Origin: Micromonosporaceae bacterium
Lineage (GTDB): Bacteria; Actinomycetota; Actinomycetes; Mycobacteriales; Micromonosporaceae
Length of the DNA: 9,595 nucleotides
Assembly: GCA_017354595.1 (NCBI GenBank)
Contig: JAFMQQ010000071.1
Location: forward strand, 1-9,595
Reading direction: 5' to 3'
This document shows positions 1 to 7,165 of the stretch, one piece after another (position 1 is the stretch's first letter; each line of letters begins with the position of its first letter). Under the pieces are notes generated by a model. It made no database searches. It had not been told where the DNA came from and worked only from the letters and a program-made list of their open reading frames with translations. The translations under genes were made by a program, and so were the position numbers.

Positions 1-4
1 GCCC

Positions 5-34
5 TTGACTGATGGTGGTGGCGAGTCCGACGAT
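5..34 (+). promoter_or_regulatory. Possible promoter of the glycoside hydrolase gene
   Basis: TTGACT at 5-10 is a good match to the -35 box of the main sigma factor. An 18-bp spacer leads to GACGAT at 29-34, a poor -10 box that keeps only the second A, fifth A and final T. Transcription would begin near position 41. That would leave the in-frame ATG codons at 12 and 33 outside the mRNA and favour the ATG at 72. The -10 is weak, so this is tentative. Confidence 0.3.
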
Positions 35-71
35 GGGAGCGCTTCCATCCATTGCTCCCGATTGGACGGCC

Positions 72-2138
72 ATGCGCACCCCAACCTTCCGTCGCGCCGC
101 GATGATTGCGGCATTACTCGCTGCGTCAGCAACCGTGACCGGAGTGGCGCCCGGCGGTGCTTTCGCCGACCCGACCACTACGATTACCGTCAATGCCCGA
201 GCCGGCTTGGCGACGGTCGCGCCGACCGCACTCGGCATCAACGACGCCATCTGGGACTCGCAGTTGGGCACGACCGCGGTCTCCGACCTGCTGGGTGCGG
301 CCGGTGTCAAGATGATCCGCTACCCCGGCGGCTCGTACGGCGACATCTACCATTGGCAGACCCATACCGCGCCGGGCGGGTTCGTCGCACCCAACACCGA
401 CTTCGACACCTTCATGGCGTCCGTGCAACGGATCGGTGCCCAGCCGATGATCATCGCGAACTACGGCACGGGTACGCCTGAGGAGGCCGCCGGCTGGGTC
501 CGGTACGCCAACATCACCAAGGGGTACCACGCGAACTACTGGACGATCGGCAACGAGAACTACGGCAACGGGTACTACGGCGCCGACTGGGAAGCCGACA
601 ACCACGCGGACAAGAGCGCCGGGACGTACGCGGCCGGCGTCGTCGCCTACACCCAGGCGATGAAGGCCGTCGACCCGAACATCAAGGTGGGTGCGGTACT
701 GACCATGCCGGCCAACTGGCCGGACGCGCTGGTCGGCTCCGAGGACTCGGGTAGCTGGAACCAGACCGTACTTTCGATCGCCGGCCCGTACATCGACTAC
801 GTGGACATCCACTGGTACCCCGGTGGCTCGACGGCGTCCCAGTCGCTGGACAAGGCGGCGCAGATCGACGACGCGATGTTCCTGCTGCACCAGCAGATCG
901 TCAGGTACGGCGGCCCGAACGCCAGCCGGCTCGGCATCAGTCTCACCGAGACCAACGTCGGTACCGGGGAGAATACCCAGCCGGGCGCGCTCTTCCTCGC
1001 CGACGTCTACAGTGGACTTCTTGAGAACGGCGTATTCACGGTCGACTGGTGGGACGTGCACAACGGGATCGGTAATGTGTCCACAGTGGCCGGACAGACC
1101 GACTATGGCGACTTCGGTATCCTCTCCAGCGGTAACTGCAGCTCCGATGGTGTCACCTGCGAACCCGCGCTGAACACACCGTTCGCGCCGTACTTCGCGC
1201 TTAAGATGATGGGTTCCTTCGCCCACCCGGGCGACCAGCTGCTCCGGGCCGCGACCAGCGACCCGATGGTCAGCGCGCACGCCTCCCGGCGGCCCAACGG
1301 TGATCTGGCCGTGCTGCTGGTGAACAAGGACCCGGACAACGCCCACGCGGTGAATATCGGCTACGCGGGATACACGCCGGCCGGGAGCACGCCGACGGTG
1401 CTGTCGTACGTCAACGGCGGTACCGAGGTGACCTCGACCCGTACCGGTACGGCGACCAGCCAGACGCTGCCGCCGTACTCGCTGACTCTGCTCACCCTGC
1501 ACCCGGCGGAGCCGGAGCCGAACCCATCGGCGCCGAGCGCGGTCGGGCAGCCGGCGGCCAGCGGTGTCACCGATCGGGACGTGACGATCTCGTGGCCGGC
1601 GGCGCCCGGCGCACAACCGGGCACCAAGTACGAGGTGTACCGGCAGCTGGGCGCGGACAGCGAGCAGTGGGGCGAGACGACTGACACCTCCCTGACCGTG
1701 CACAACCTGGTACCGGGCACCCGGTACACGGTGAACGTGGTGACCCGGGACGGTGCCGGCCGGGTCTCCCCGGCGTCGCCACCGGTGACCTTCGCAACCG
1801 GTGCACCCGCGACGAGTACCTGCGCGGTGCACTATGTGGACAACGGTGACTGGGGCAACGGATACATCGGCAGCATCGACATCACCAACACCGGCACCGA
1901 CACCGTCACCGGCTGGGCGTTCACCTTCAGCTGGCCCAGGGCGTGGCAGCGGGAAGACGGCGGTTGGAACGGCAACTGGACCCAGGACGGCGCCTCGGTA
2001 CGAGTGACCAATGTGGACTGGAATGCCACGATCGCGCCGGGCGCGACGGTGAACATCGGGTTCGTCGCAGGCTACGACGGCCCGGACGTGCTACCCGTCA
2101 TCTTCGCTCTCAACGGCACCACCTGCAGCGCCAGCTGA
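72..2138 (+). CDS. Secreted clan GH-A glycoside hydrolase (arabinofuranosidase-like) with FN3 and CBM2 domains
   Basis: The product is a 688-residue extracellular plant-polysaccharide enzyme. The ATG at 72 is chosen because it opens a typical signal peptide (MRTPTFRR, then a hydrophobic stretch, cleavage after AFA at about residue 32). The longer in-frame start at 12 would bury it. Residues ~37-345 look like a GH51/GH39-type (beta/alpha)8 barrel. RYPGGS is near residue 83, the putative acid/base Glu sits in TIGNENYG (Glu162), and the putative nucleophile sits in SLTETNVG (Glu293). A beta domain follows at ~375-478, then a fibronectin type III domain at ~487-576. A C-terminal CBM2 cellulose-binding module spans ~584-686, with conserved Trp residues, the ITNTG motif and a Cys pair near its two ends. 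The fold and secretion are well supported. The exact substrate (arabinoxylan side chains versus another glycan) and CAZy family cannot be settled by eye. No Shine-Dalgarno is obvious, and the gene stands alone ahead of a terminator hairpin. Confidence 0.85.
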   Translation: MRTPTFRRAAMIAALLAASATVTGVAPGGAFADPTTTITVNARAGLATVAPTALGINDAIWDSQLGTTAVSDLLGAAGVKMIRYPGGSYGDIYHWQTHTAPGGFVAPNTDFDTFMASVQRIGAQPMIIANYGTGTPEEAAGWVRYANITKGYHANYWTIGNENYGNGYYGADWEADNHADKSAGTYAAGVVAYTQAMKAVDPNIKVGAVLTMPANWPDALVGSEDSGSWNQTVLSIAGPYIDYVDIHWYPGGSTASQSLDKAAQIDDAMFLLHQQIVRYGGPNASRLGISLTETNVGTGENTQPGALFLADVYSGLLENGVFTVDWWDVHNGIGNVSTVAGQTDYGDFGILSSGNCSSDGVTCEPALNTPFAPYFALKMMGSFAHPGDQLLRAATSDPMVSAHASRRPNGDLAVLLVNKDPDNAHAVNIGYAGYTPAGSTPTVLSYVNGGTEVTSTRTGTATSQTLPPYSLTLLTLHPAEPEPNPSAPSAVGQPAASGVTDRDVTISWPAAPGAQPGTKYEVYRQLGADSEQWGETTDTSLTVHNLVPGTRYTVNVVTRDGAGRVSPASPPVTFATGAPATSTCAVHYVDNGDWGNGYIGSIDITNTGTDTVTGWAFTFSWPRAWQREDGGWNGNWTQDGASVRVTNVDWNATIAPGATVNIGFVAGYDGPDVLPVIFALNGTTCSAS

Positions 2139-2148
2139 CGTACCTGAG

Positions 2149-2188
2149 GTGGTCGCTGGTACCGGCTACGACCGGTGCCAGCGACCAC
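2149..2188 (+). terminator. Strong hairpin terminator after the glycoside hydrolase gene
   Basis: The left arm GTGGTCGCTGGTACCGG (2149-2165) pairs with the right arm CCGGTGCCAGCGACCAC (2172-2188) over 17 bp, with one G-U pair and a 6-nt loop. It begins 10 bp after the stop codon. No T-tract follows, which is common for actinobacterial intrinsic terminators. The hairpin ends 31 bp before the next start codon, so it insulates that gene from read-through. Confidence 0.8.
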
Positions 2189-2206
2189 GCCGTTGTCGCC
2201 GCGTGC

Positions 2207-2219
2207 AATCATGCGGGGC
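2207..2219 (+). promoter_or_regulatory. Possible leaderless -10 element of the DUF2185-like gene
   Basis: AATCAT at 2207-2212 resembles TANNNT apart from its first base and lies exactly 7 nt before the ATG at 2220. Transcription would then start on the start codon. No convincing -35 box is visible, and the GCGGGG at 2213-2218 is too close to the ATG to act as a ribosome binding site. Confidence 0.4.
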
Positions 2220-3515
2220 ATGTCTGAGCCGATGCTCCTCGGGGAGATCAACACTCCGTCCGGGGCACTCGTGGTGCTCGATCCCGGCTTGAGCCGGTTC
2301 TGGCGGCACGACGGGGATCCGCGTTCGCCACGGCGTACCGACGGCGAAGAGATCGATATCGGGATCGTCGGCCCGGATGCCGTGGCCGCCGGCCGCGCCT
2401 ACGACCACGAGTTCGACCCGCGCTATCTGTTCGACATCCCGGTCGATCTCGCGGAGCAGATTCGGGAGCAGTTCAACGCGTTCGCCGCCGAACATCGCTT
2501 CAACGCGCGCGCCGAGCGGCTGAGCGAGCGGGTGTCGCATGTGGAGCGTGCGCGGCTCGCCGTTGAGATCGGCGGCGGTATCGGCGTAGTGACGTACAAC
2601 CGGCTGTGGGCGGTCGCCTGTCGCGGGCTTCCGCTCACCGGGGCGCTTCCGGTCCTTGCCACACCGATGCCTGATGGCGAGTTCACCGGCCGGTGGCGGT
2701 GTATCGATGTGGTTGTCATGCCCGGGACCGAGGTGGTCACCACCGAACCGGTGCAGGGGGTGATGGTCGAGCACGGCCAGCTGATCTGCGCCGACCTGGA
2801 CGCCCTCGGTGAGTTCCGGATGGGTGAGTCGCTTGATGGACTCGGCGACTTCGTGTTCTGGGGCGCCGACGCGGCCAGCGCCGCCGAGGCCATGCAGGCG
2901 GCGCCGGCCGGCGACCGCGAGTTCGGCTGGGTGAACGTTGCGATGGCCGAGCTGGATGCCGTGGCGGAGCGTACCCGAGGGCTCATCGCGGAGCACCGCT
3001 GGCGGGTTGCGGTGGACTACCGGCCGCATGACAATCTGGAGCGCCTCAACGCCCAGGTTCGGGTCAACGAGACCCGGGCCGGGTCGGTGTTGTTGGGCGG
3101 AGCTCAGGCGTGCGGGTTCGACAACCGCTGGGGCGACGGAATCTTCACCGTTTCGCGGGGGCTGAGCCGCACCGGGGAACTCGTGCGGATCCGGTTGGAC
3201 GTGGGCGACGAACAGACGCAGCGACGGATGCGTTGGGTCTGGCTGATGGCCTGCCGTGCCATCGTGTCGCGGTTGGTCTGGGACGACCAGCAGCCGCCCC
3301 GCTTCATCGAACGGCAGCCGGCGACCCGGCCAGAGGACAGCGGCTGGCGGATCTCCTCGGGCGGCGAGTCCGATCAGTACATGGAGGACTCGGCGAACTT
3401 CCGACTCATCCAGGTGCGTCAACTGATCGATCGCTATCCGATGTTCAAGGCGGTCGTGGAGGCCGAGGACGGTTCCTTGTTCCACCTCGAGGACGACCGG
3501 TACGTCCCCGACTGA
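2220..3515 (+). CDS. Uncharacterised protein with C-terminal DUF2185/Imm33-like domain
   Basis: This 431-residue protein has no signal peptide or membrane segment and is probably cytosolic. Near the N-terminus is TPSGALVVLDPG (about residues 12-23). Around residues 304-320 is WGDGIFTVSRGLSRTGE. Both are reminiscent of DUF4241-type proteins (TPSG...DP and GDGxY/F...G). The C-terminus holds DSGWRISSGGESDQYM (about 373-388), followed by a DP/DS-type helix and a GSLFHLED ending. This closely fits the DUF2185 domain, which is classed as immunity family Imm33 in polymorphic-toxin systems. That suggests an immunity-like or proteome-defence protein, but no toxin gene is seen next to it and the function is inferred. 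The start at 2220 fits a leaderless -10 at 2207. ATG at 2211 or 2232 are alternatives. The coding end lies 7 bp from the end of xseB on the other strand. Confidence 0.72.
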   Translation: MSEPMLLGEINTPSGALVVLDPGLSRFWRHDGDPRSPRRTDGEEIDIGIVGPDAVAAGRAYDHEFDPRYLFDIPVDLAEQIREQFNAFAAEHRFNARAERLSERVSHVERARLAVEIGGGIGVVTYNRLWAVACRGLPLTGALPVLATPMPDGEFTGRWRCIDVVVMPGTEVVTTEPVQGVMVEHGQLICADLDALGEFRMGESLDGLGDFVFWGADAASAAEAMQAAPAGDREFGWVNVAMAELDAVAERTRGLIAEHRWRVAVDYRPHDNLERLNAQVRVNETRAGSVLLGGAQACGFDNRWGDGIFTVSRGLSRTGELVRIRLDVGDEQTQRRMRWVWLMACRAIVSRLVWDDQQPPRFIERQPATRPEDSGWRISSGGESDQYMEDSANFRLIQVRQLIDRYPMFKAVVEAEDGSLFHLEDDRYVPD

Positions 3516-3522
3516 CTCGGGC

Positions 3523-3753
3523 CTAGTGTTGGGTGCCGGGCGGGTCCAGGCGGGCGCGGGCTCCGTCCAGCCACTGCTGGCAGATCGCGGCCAGCTGCTC
3601 GCCGCGCTCCCACAAAGCCAGCGACTCCTCCAGCGTGGCGCCGCCCGCCTCCAGCCTCTCCACCACCGCGGCCAGCTCCGCGCGCGCCTGCTCGTAGGAC
3701 AACTCTGTCGCCTCCGCGGCGGGAGGTGCGTCGTCCGGTTCCGGTTGGGTCAC
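3523..3753 (-). CDS. xseB: Exodeoxyribonuclease VII small subunit
   Basis: XseB is the small helical subunit of exonuclease VII, which degrades single-stranded DNA to oligonucleotides. Several XseB chains bind the long helical arm of one XseA. The 76-residue product shows the family pattern: LSYEQARAEL, then VVERLEAGGATLEESLALWERGEQL, then a Cys and a final amphipathic helix. The ~18-residue acidic N-terminal extension (PEPDDAPPAAEATE) is typical of actinobacterial versions. The GTG start overlaps the xseA stop codon as GTGA (3750-3753), so it is probably translationally coupled to xseA, helping stoichiometry. The stop codon lies 7 bp from the end of the convergent gene, leaving no room for a separate terminator. 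Confidence 0.95.
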   Translation of the reverse strand: MTQPEPDDAPPAAEATELSYEQARAELAAVVERLEAGGATLEESLALWERGEQLAAICQQWLDGARARLDPPGTQH

Positions 3754-4970
3754 GACGCCACCGTAGCGGGCAGGTCGCCGCCGGCGAGCCGGATGCGCAA
3801 CGGATCGCCGGGGTGTACCGCCGCGGGGTCGCGGAGCACCGCGCCGGTGCCGGAGTGGGTCACGATCGCGTACCCGCGTTGCAGCGTCGCGGCGGGGGAG
3901 AGCGCGCGTACCCGGGCGATGGTGTGCGCCAGTTCCTCATCAGCCCGCTGCACCTGATGCGCCAGGCAGCGGTACGCCCGCTCGCGCAGCGCGCGTACCT
4001 CCTCCGCGCGGCGCTCCACCATCGCCTGGGGGCGGGCCAGCACCGGGCGGCTGCGCAGCGCGTCGAGCCGGTGCTGCTCCCGGTCCAGCAGCACCTCGAC
4101 CACCCGGCGCAGCCGCTGCCTCGCCTGGCGGATCCGCAGCGACTCCTCGGCCAGATCGGGGACCAACCGCTTCGCCGCATCGGTCGGCGTCGAGGCGCGC
4201 AGGTCGGCGACGAAGTCGACCAACGGCGTGTCGGTCTCGTGGCCGACCGCGCTGATCACCGGGGTACGGCAGGCGAAGACGCCCCGGCACAGCGCCTCGT
4301 CGGAGAAGGGGAGCAGATCCTCGACCGAGCCGCCACCCCGGGCCAGGACGATGACGTCCACCTCGGGGTCGCGATCGAGCACGGCGAGGGCGTCCAGCAT
4401 CTGCGGTACCGCCGCCGGACCCTGCACCGCGACGTTGATCACCCGGAACGCGATGCCCGGCCAGCGCTTGCGAGCGTTCTCCAGTACGTCACGCTCGGCC
4501 GCGCTGGCCCGCCCGGTGATCAGCCCGACCTTGCCCGGTACCAGTGGCGGGCGGCGCTTGCGGGCCGGGTCGAAGAGCCCCTCGGCGGCCAGCAACCGCT
4601 TCAGCCGCTCGACCCGGGCCAGCAGCTCGCCGATGCCCACCTGCCGGATCTCGTCGGCCCGCAGCGACAGGGTGCCGCGTACCGGCCACAGCTCCGGCCG
4701 CGCGTGCAGCACCACCCGGGCGCCCTCGGCGAGTTGGGGAGTGCCGGCATCGAGTACGTCGCGGTGCGCCGTCACGGTCAGGCTCAGGTCGGCCGAGGGG
4801 TCGCGCAGGGTCAGGAAGACCACCTGGGTGCCGGGGCGCCGCGTGATCTGGGCAACCTGGCCGTCCACCCACACCCAGCCCAGCCGGGCGATCCAGGCGC
4901 CGACCTTCTGGCTGACCACCCGTACCGGCCACGGGTGCTCCGCGCTGCTCTTGTCAGCCTGATCACTCAC
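3750..4970 (-). CDS. xseA: Exodeoxyribonuclease VII large subunit
   Basis: This is the catalytic subunit of exonuclease VII, used in mismatch repair, recombination and clearance of single-stranded DNA. The 406-residue length is normal for the family. Residues ~18-110 form the N-terminal OB-fold that binds single strands. The catalytic domain (about 140-265) shows GLITGRASAAERDVL (149-163), ARGGGSVEDLLPFSDE (210-225) and AVGHETDTPLVDF (241-253), all hallmarks of XseA. Residues ~270-355 are the long Arg/Glu-rich helical arm that carries XseB. The C-terminal LQRGYAIV segment (363-370) closes the protein. The GTG start at 4970 has TAGGCT exactly 6 nt upstream, the layout of a leaderless mRNA. First gene of a two-gene operon with xseB and divergent from ispH. 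Confidence 0.96.
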   Translation of the reverse strand: MSDQADKSSAEHPWPVRVVSQKVGAWIARLGWVWVDGQVAQITRRPGTQVVFLTLRDPSADLSLTVTAHRDVLDAGTPQLAEGARVVLHARPELWPVRGTLSLRADEIRQVGIGELLARVERLKRLLAAEGLFDPARKRRPPLVPGKVGLITGRASAAERDVLENARKRWPGIAFRVINVAVQGPAAVPQMLDALAVLDRDPEVDVIVLARGGGSVEDLLPFSDEALCRGVFACRTPVISAVGHETDTPLVDFVADLRASTPTDAAKRLVPDLAEESLRIRQARQRLRRVVEVLLDREQHRLDALRSRPVLARPQAMVERRAEEVRALRERAYRCLAHQVQRADEELAHTIARVRALSPAATLQRGYAIVTHSGTGAVLRDPAAVHPGDPLRIRLAGGDLPATVAS

Positions 4971-4982
4971 CGCACCAGCCTA
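4971..4982 (-). promoter_or_regulatory. Leaderless -10 element of xseA-xseB
   Basis: Read on the minus strand, TAGGCT (4982-4977) matches TANNNT and is followed by GGTGCG and then the GTG start at 4970. The 6-nt gap puts the expected transcription start on the first base of the start codon. No clear -35 box is seen. Confidence 0.55.
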
Positions 4983-5017
4983 GGCGGCGCAGCCGGGTGG
5001 GGGCCGGGTGGCGCCCG

Positions 5018-5029
5018 TACCATGGACGG
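5018..5029 (+). promoter_or_regulatory. Leaderless -10 element of ispH
   Basis: TACCAT (5018-5023) matches TANNNT and is followed by GGACGG and then GTG at 5030. The spacing of 6 nt fits transcription beginning on the start codon. It shares a 59-bp divergent region with the xseA promoter. No clear -35 box is seen. Confidence 0.6.
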
Positions 5030-5980
5030 GTGAGACGCGTCCTGCTCGCCAGCCCTCGCGGCTACTGTGCCGGTGTCGACCGCGCGGTGCAGACCGTGGA
5101 GGAGGCGCTGAAGCACTATGGCCCACCGGTCTATGTCCGCAAGCAGATCGTGCACAACAAGCACGTGGTCACGACGCTGGAGGCGCGGGGCGCGATCTTC
5201 GTAGAGGAGAACGACGAGGTACCCGAGGGTGCGGTTGTGATCTTCTCGGCGCACGGTGTGGCGCCGGAGGTCTACCAGCAGGCGCGCGAGCGCGGCCTGC
5301 GCGCGATCGACGCCACCTGCCCGCTGGTCACCAAGGTGCACCAGGAGGCGCGGCGGTTCGCCGCCGAAGGCTTCGACATCCTGCTGATCGGGCACGAGGG
5401 TCACGAGGAGGTCATCGGTACCGCCGGCGAGGCGCCGGCCAACGTGCAACTGGTCGACGGGCCGGAGGGCGCCCAGACGGTGAGCGTGCGGGACCCCGCG
5501 AAGGTGGTCTGGCTGTCCCAGACCACGCTCTCGGTGGACGAGACGATGGAGACGGTCGACCGGCTCAAGCGCCGGCTGCCGCTGCTCCAGTCGCCGCCCA
5601 GCGACGACATCTGCTACGCGACGCAGAACCGCCAGCAAGTTATCAAGCAGATCGCGCCGGAATGCGACCTGGTGATCGTGGTCGGTTCGCGGAACTCGTC
5701 GAACTCGGTGCGGCTGTGCGAGGTGGCGCTGGATGCCGGCGCCACCGCGGCGCACCTGGTGGACTATGCCGACCAGATCGACCCGGCCTGGCTCGCCAGC
5801 GCCGAGACGATCGGCGTGACCTCGGGTGCCAGCGTGCCGGAGGAGCTGGTGGTGCAGGTGCTGGCGTGGCTGGCGGAGCGCGGCTTCGCCGACGTGGAGG
5901 AGGTCACCACGGTGCGGGAGAAGCTGACCTTCGCCCTGCCGCGCGATCTCAAGCGGCAGACCTCGGCGCGTCACGGCTGA
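5030..5980 (+). CDS. ispH: 4-hydroxy-3-methylbut-2-enyl diphosphate reductase
   Basis: IspH catalyses the last step of the MEP pathway, reducing HMBPP to IPP and DMAPP with an iron-sulfur cluster, in the cytosol. The 316-residue length is normal. The three cluster Cys are present: GYCAGVDRA (Cys13), DATCPLVTK (Cys97) and ICYATQNRQ (Cys195). Substrate-binding residues also fit: VHN (His42), AHG (His75), GHEGHEE (His125 with Glu127), the LSQTTLS Thr, NSSN (223-225) and the TSGAS Ser (268). The GTG at 5030 gives the usual N-terminus (RRVLLASPRGYCAG) and has a leaderless -10. The GTG at 4997 would add 11 poorly conserved residues upstream of that promoter. The last 10 bp (5971-5980) overlap the end of rmuC on the other strand. 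Confidence 0.96.
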   Translation: MRRVLLASPRGYCAGVDRAVQTVEEALKHYGPPVYVRKQIVHNKHVVTTLEARGAIFVEENDEVPEGAVVIFSAHGVAPEVYQQARERGLRAIDATCPLVTKVHQEARRFAAEGFDILLIGHEGHEEVIGTAGEAPANVQLVDGPEGAQTVSVRDPAKVVWLSQTTLSVDETMETVDRLKRRLPLLQSPPSDDICYATQNRQQVIKQIAPECDLVIVVGSRNSSNSVRLCEVALDAGATAAHLVDYADQIDPAWLASAETIGVTSGASVPEELVVQVLAWLAERGFADVEEVTTVREKLTFALPRDLKRQTSARHG

Positions 5981-7098
5981 CCCTCGGGCGGTTGCGGCGA
6001 CCGCGGCGCCAGCTCCACCTGAGCCGGCGGATCGAGGTCCTCGGTGGAGAGTCCCAGCTCGGCCAGCTTGCGGGCGCTGACCAGTACCCGTGACTCGAGC
6101 GACCCGACCGCCTTGTTGTATGCGGTGACCGCACCGGACAGCGAACTCCCCACCTTGGCCAGGTGCTCCCCCATTGTGGACAGTCGCAGGTAGAGCTCGC
6201 GACCCAGCGCGTGTACCTGGACGGCGTTTCGCTCCAGCGCCTCCTGCCGCCAGCAGTACGCCACCGTGCGCAGCAGGGCGACCAGCGTCGCCGGGGTGGC
6301 GAGTACGACGTCCCGGCTGAACGCGTGTTCCAGCAGGGTCGGGTCGCGCTGCAACGCCGCGTCGAGGAACGGGTCGGCCGGCATGAAGAGCACCACGAAC
6401 TCGGGCGTGGGCGGGAATGCGGCCCAGTAGTTCTTGGCGGCCAGCTGCTCCACATGCGCCCGCAGCTGCTTGGCGTGCCGGTCCAGCGCCTCGCCCCGGG
6501 ATCGCTCGTCGCGCGCCTCCATCGCCGCGAGGTATCCCTCGAACGGCGCCTTCGCGTCCACCACCACATGGCGGCCGCCGGTCAGGCGTACCACCAGATC
6601 GGGGCGTACCACTGCGTCACCGGTCTCGGCGGTGACCTGTTCGTCGAAGTCGCAGTGCTCCAGCATGCCGGCCGCCTCGACGATGCGACGCAGCTGGTGT
6701 TCGCCCCACCGGCCACGCACCTGCGGCGCACGCAGCGCCGCGACCAGCTGACTGGTCGATGTGGACAGTGCCGTGGAGACCGCCCGCATATCCCGGACCT
6801 CGGTGCGCAGCTCGGCGTAGGAGTCGACCCGCTCGGCCTCCATCGCCACCACGCGGCGCTCATAGCGGTCGATGATGTCGTGCAGCGGGCGCAGTAACTG
6901 CCCGAGGCTCTCCTGCTGGTCGCGGGCGGCATCATGGGAGAGCACGCGCAGCGAGCGCTCCAGCCGCGCCTCGCCCTCGCGCATCGCCTCGAGCGTCGCG
7001 GAGAGCCGGGCAACGTCGGCCGCCGAACGGACCCGCGCGGCGAGCCAGCCCAGCGCGGCACCCACGACGAGCCCGGTGCCGAGCAACAGCAGAGCCAC
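5971..7098 (-). CDS. rmuC: DNA recombination protein RmuC
   Basis: RmuC proteins limit DNA inversions at short inverted repeats and belong to a nuclease-like superfamily, anchored to the membrane. The product has 375 residues. An N-terminal membrane segment (ALLLLGTGLVVGAALGWLAA, residues 2-21) leads into a charged coiled coil to about residue 120. The core domain follows with RGRWGEHQLRRIVE (128-141), RPDLVV (165-170), VDAKAPFEGY (180-189), FVVLFMPADPFLDAAL (234-249) and VLATPATLVALLRTVA (265-280), all typical of the family. The Asp at 167 and the DAK at 181-183 are the putative PD-(D/E)xK catalytic residues. The GTG at 7098 is preferred because it places the membrane anchor at the N-terminus and has a -10-like CATGCT 6 nt upstream. 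The longer open frame to 7353 runs into the divergent gene. It converges on ispH with a 10-bp coding overlap. Confidence 0.93.
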   Translation of the reverse strand: MALLLLGTGLVVGAALGWLAARVRSAADVARLSATLEAMREGEARLERSLRVLSHDAARDQQESLGQLLRPLHDIIDRYERRVVAMEAERVDSYAELRTEVRDMRAVSTALSTSTSQLVAALRAPQVRGRWGEHQLRRIVEAAGMLEHCDFDEQVTAETGDAVVRPDLVVRLTGGRHVVVDAKAPFEGYLAAMEARDERSRGEALDRHAKQLRAHVEQLAAKNYWAAFPPTPEFVVLFMPADPFLDAALQRDPTLLEHAFSRDVVLATPATLVALLRTVAYCWRQEALERNAVQVHALGRELYLRLSTMGEHLAKVGSSLSGAVTAYNKAVGSLESRVLVSARKLAELGLSTEDLDPPAQVELAPRSPQPPEGQP

Positions 7099-7110
7099 CC
7101 CGTGAGCATG
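7099..7110 (-). promoter_or_regulatory. Possible leaderless -10 element of rmuC
   Basis: On the minus strand CATGCT (7110-7105) differs from TANNNT only in its first base and is followed by CACGGG and the GTG at 7098. This is the same 6-nt spacing as at xseA and ispH. The ACGGGG just before the start is too close to be a usable Shine-Dalgarno. Confidence 0.4.
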
Positions 7111-7152
7111 CCGGGTCGGTGTGACAAAACATCGTGGGCTGAAGGTCGCCTG

Positions 7153-7165
7153 TACCGTGGATGAC
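7153..7165 (+). promoter_or_regulatory. Leaderless -10 element of the Gly/Asp-tail membrane protein gene
   Basis: TACCGT (7153-7158) matches TANNNT and lies 7 nt before the ATG at 7166. It resembles the ispH element (GTACCATGGA versus GTACCGTGGA). It lies in the 67-bp region divergent from rmuC. Confidence 0.55.

Noticed and set aside
12..71. Start of the glycoside hydrolase at ATG 12 or 33
   Set aside because: Either would place 13-20 residues before the signal peptide and would lie upstream of the likely transcription start.
126..1832. Long minus-strand open frame opposite the glycoside hydrolase
   Set aside because: Arg/Val-rich translation with no recognisable domain. It mirrors the high-GC third positions of the real gene, whose domains are clear.
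3726..5033. Long plus-strand open frame opposite xseA
   Set aside because: It is antisense to an unmistakable xseA and its translation is low-complexity Arg/Gln/Ala sequence.
5022..5033. Tiny ATG-GAC-GGG-TGA open frame overlapping the ispH start
   Set aside because: It would be a leader peptide only if transcription began upstream. The -10 element spacing puts the transcript start at 5030, after this ATG.
4967..5974. Long minus-strand open frame opposite ispH
   Set aside because: ispH shows all cluster Cys and substrate residues. The antisense frame has no domain pattern.
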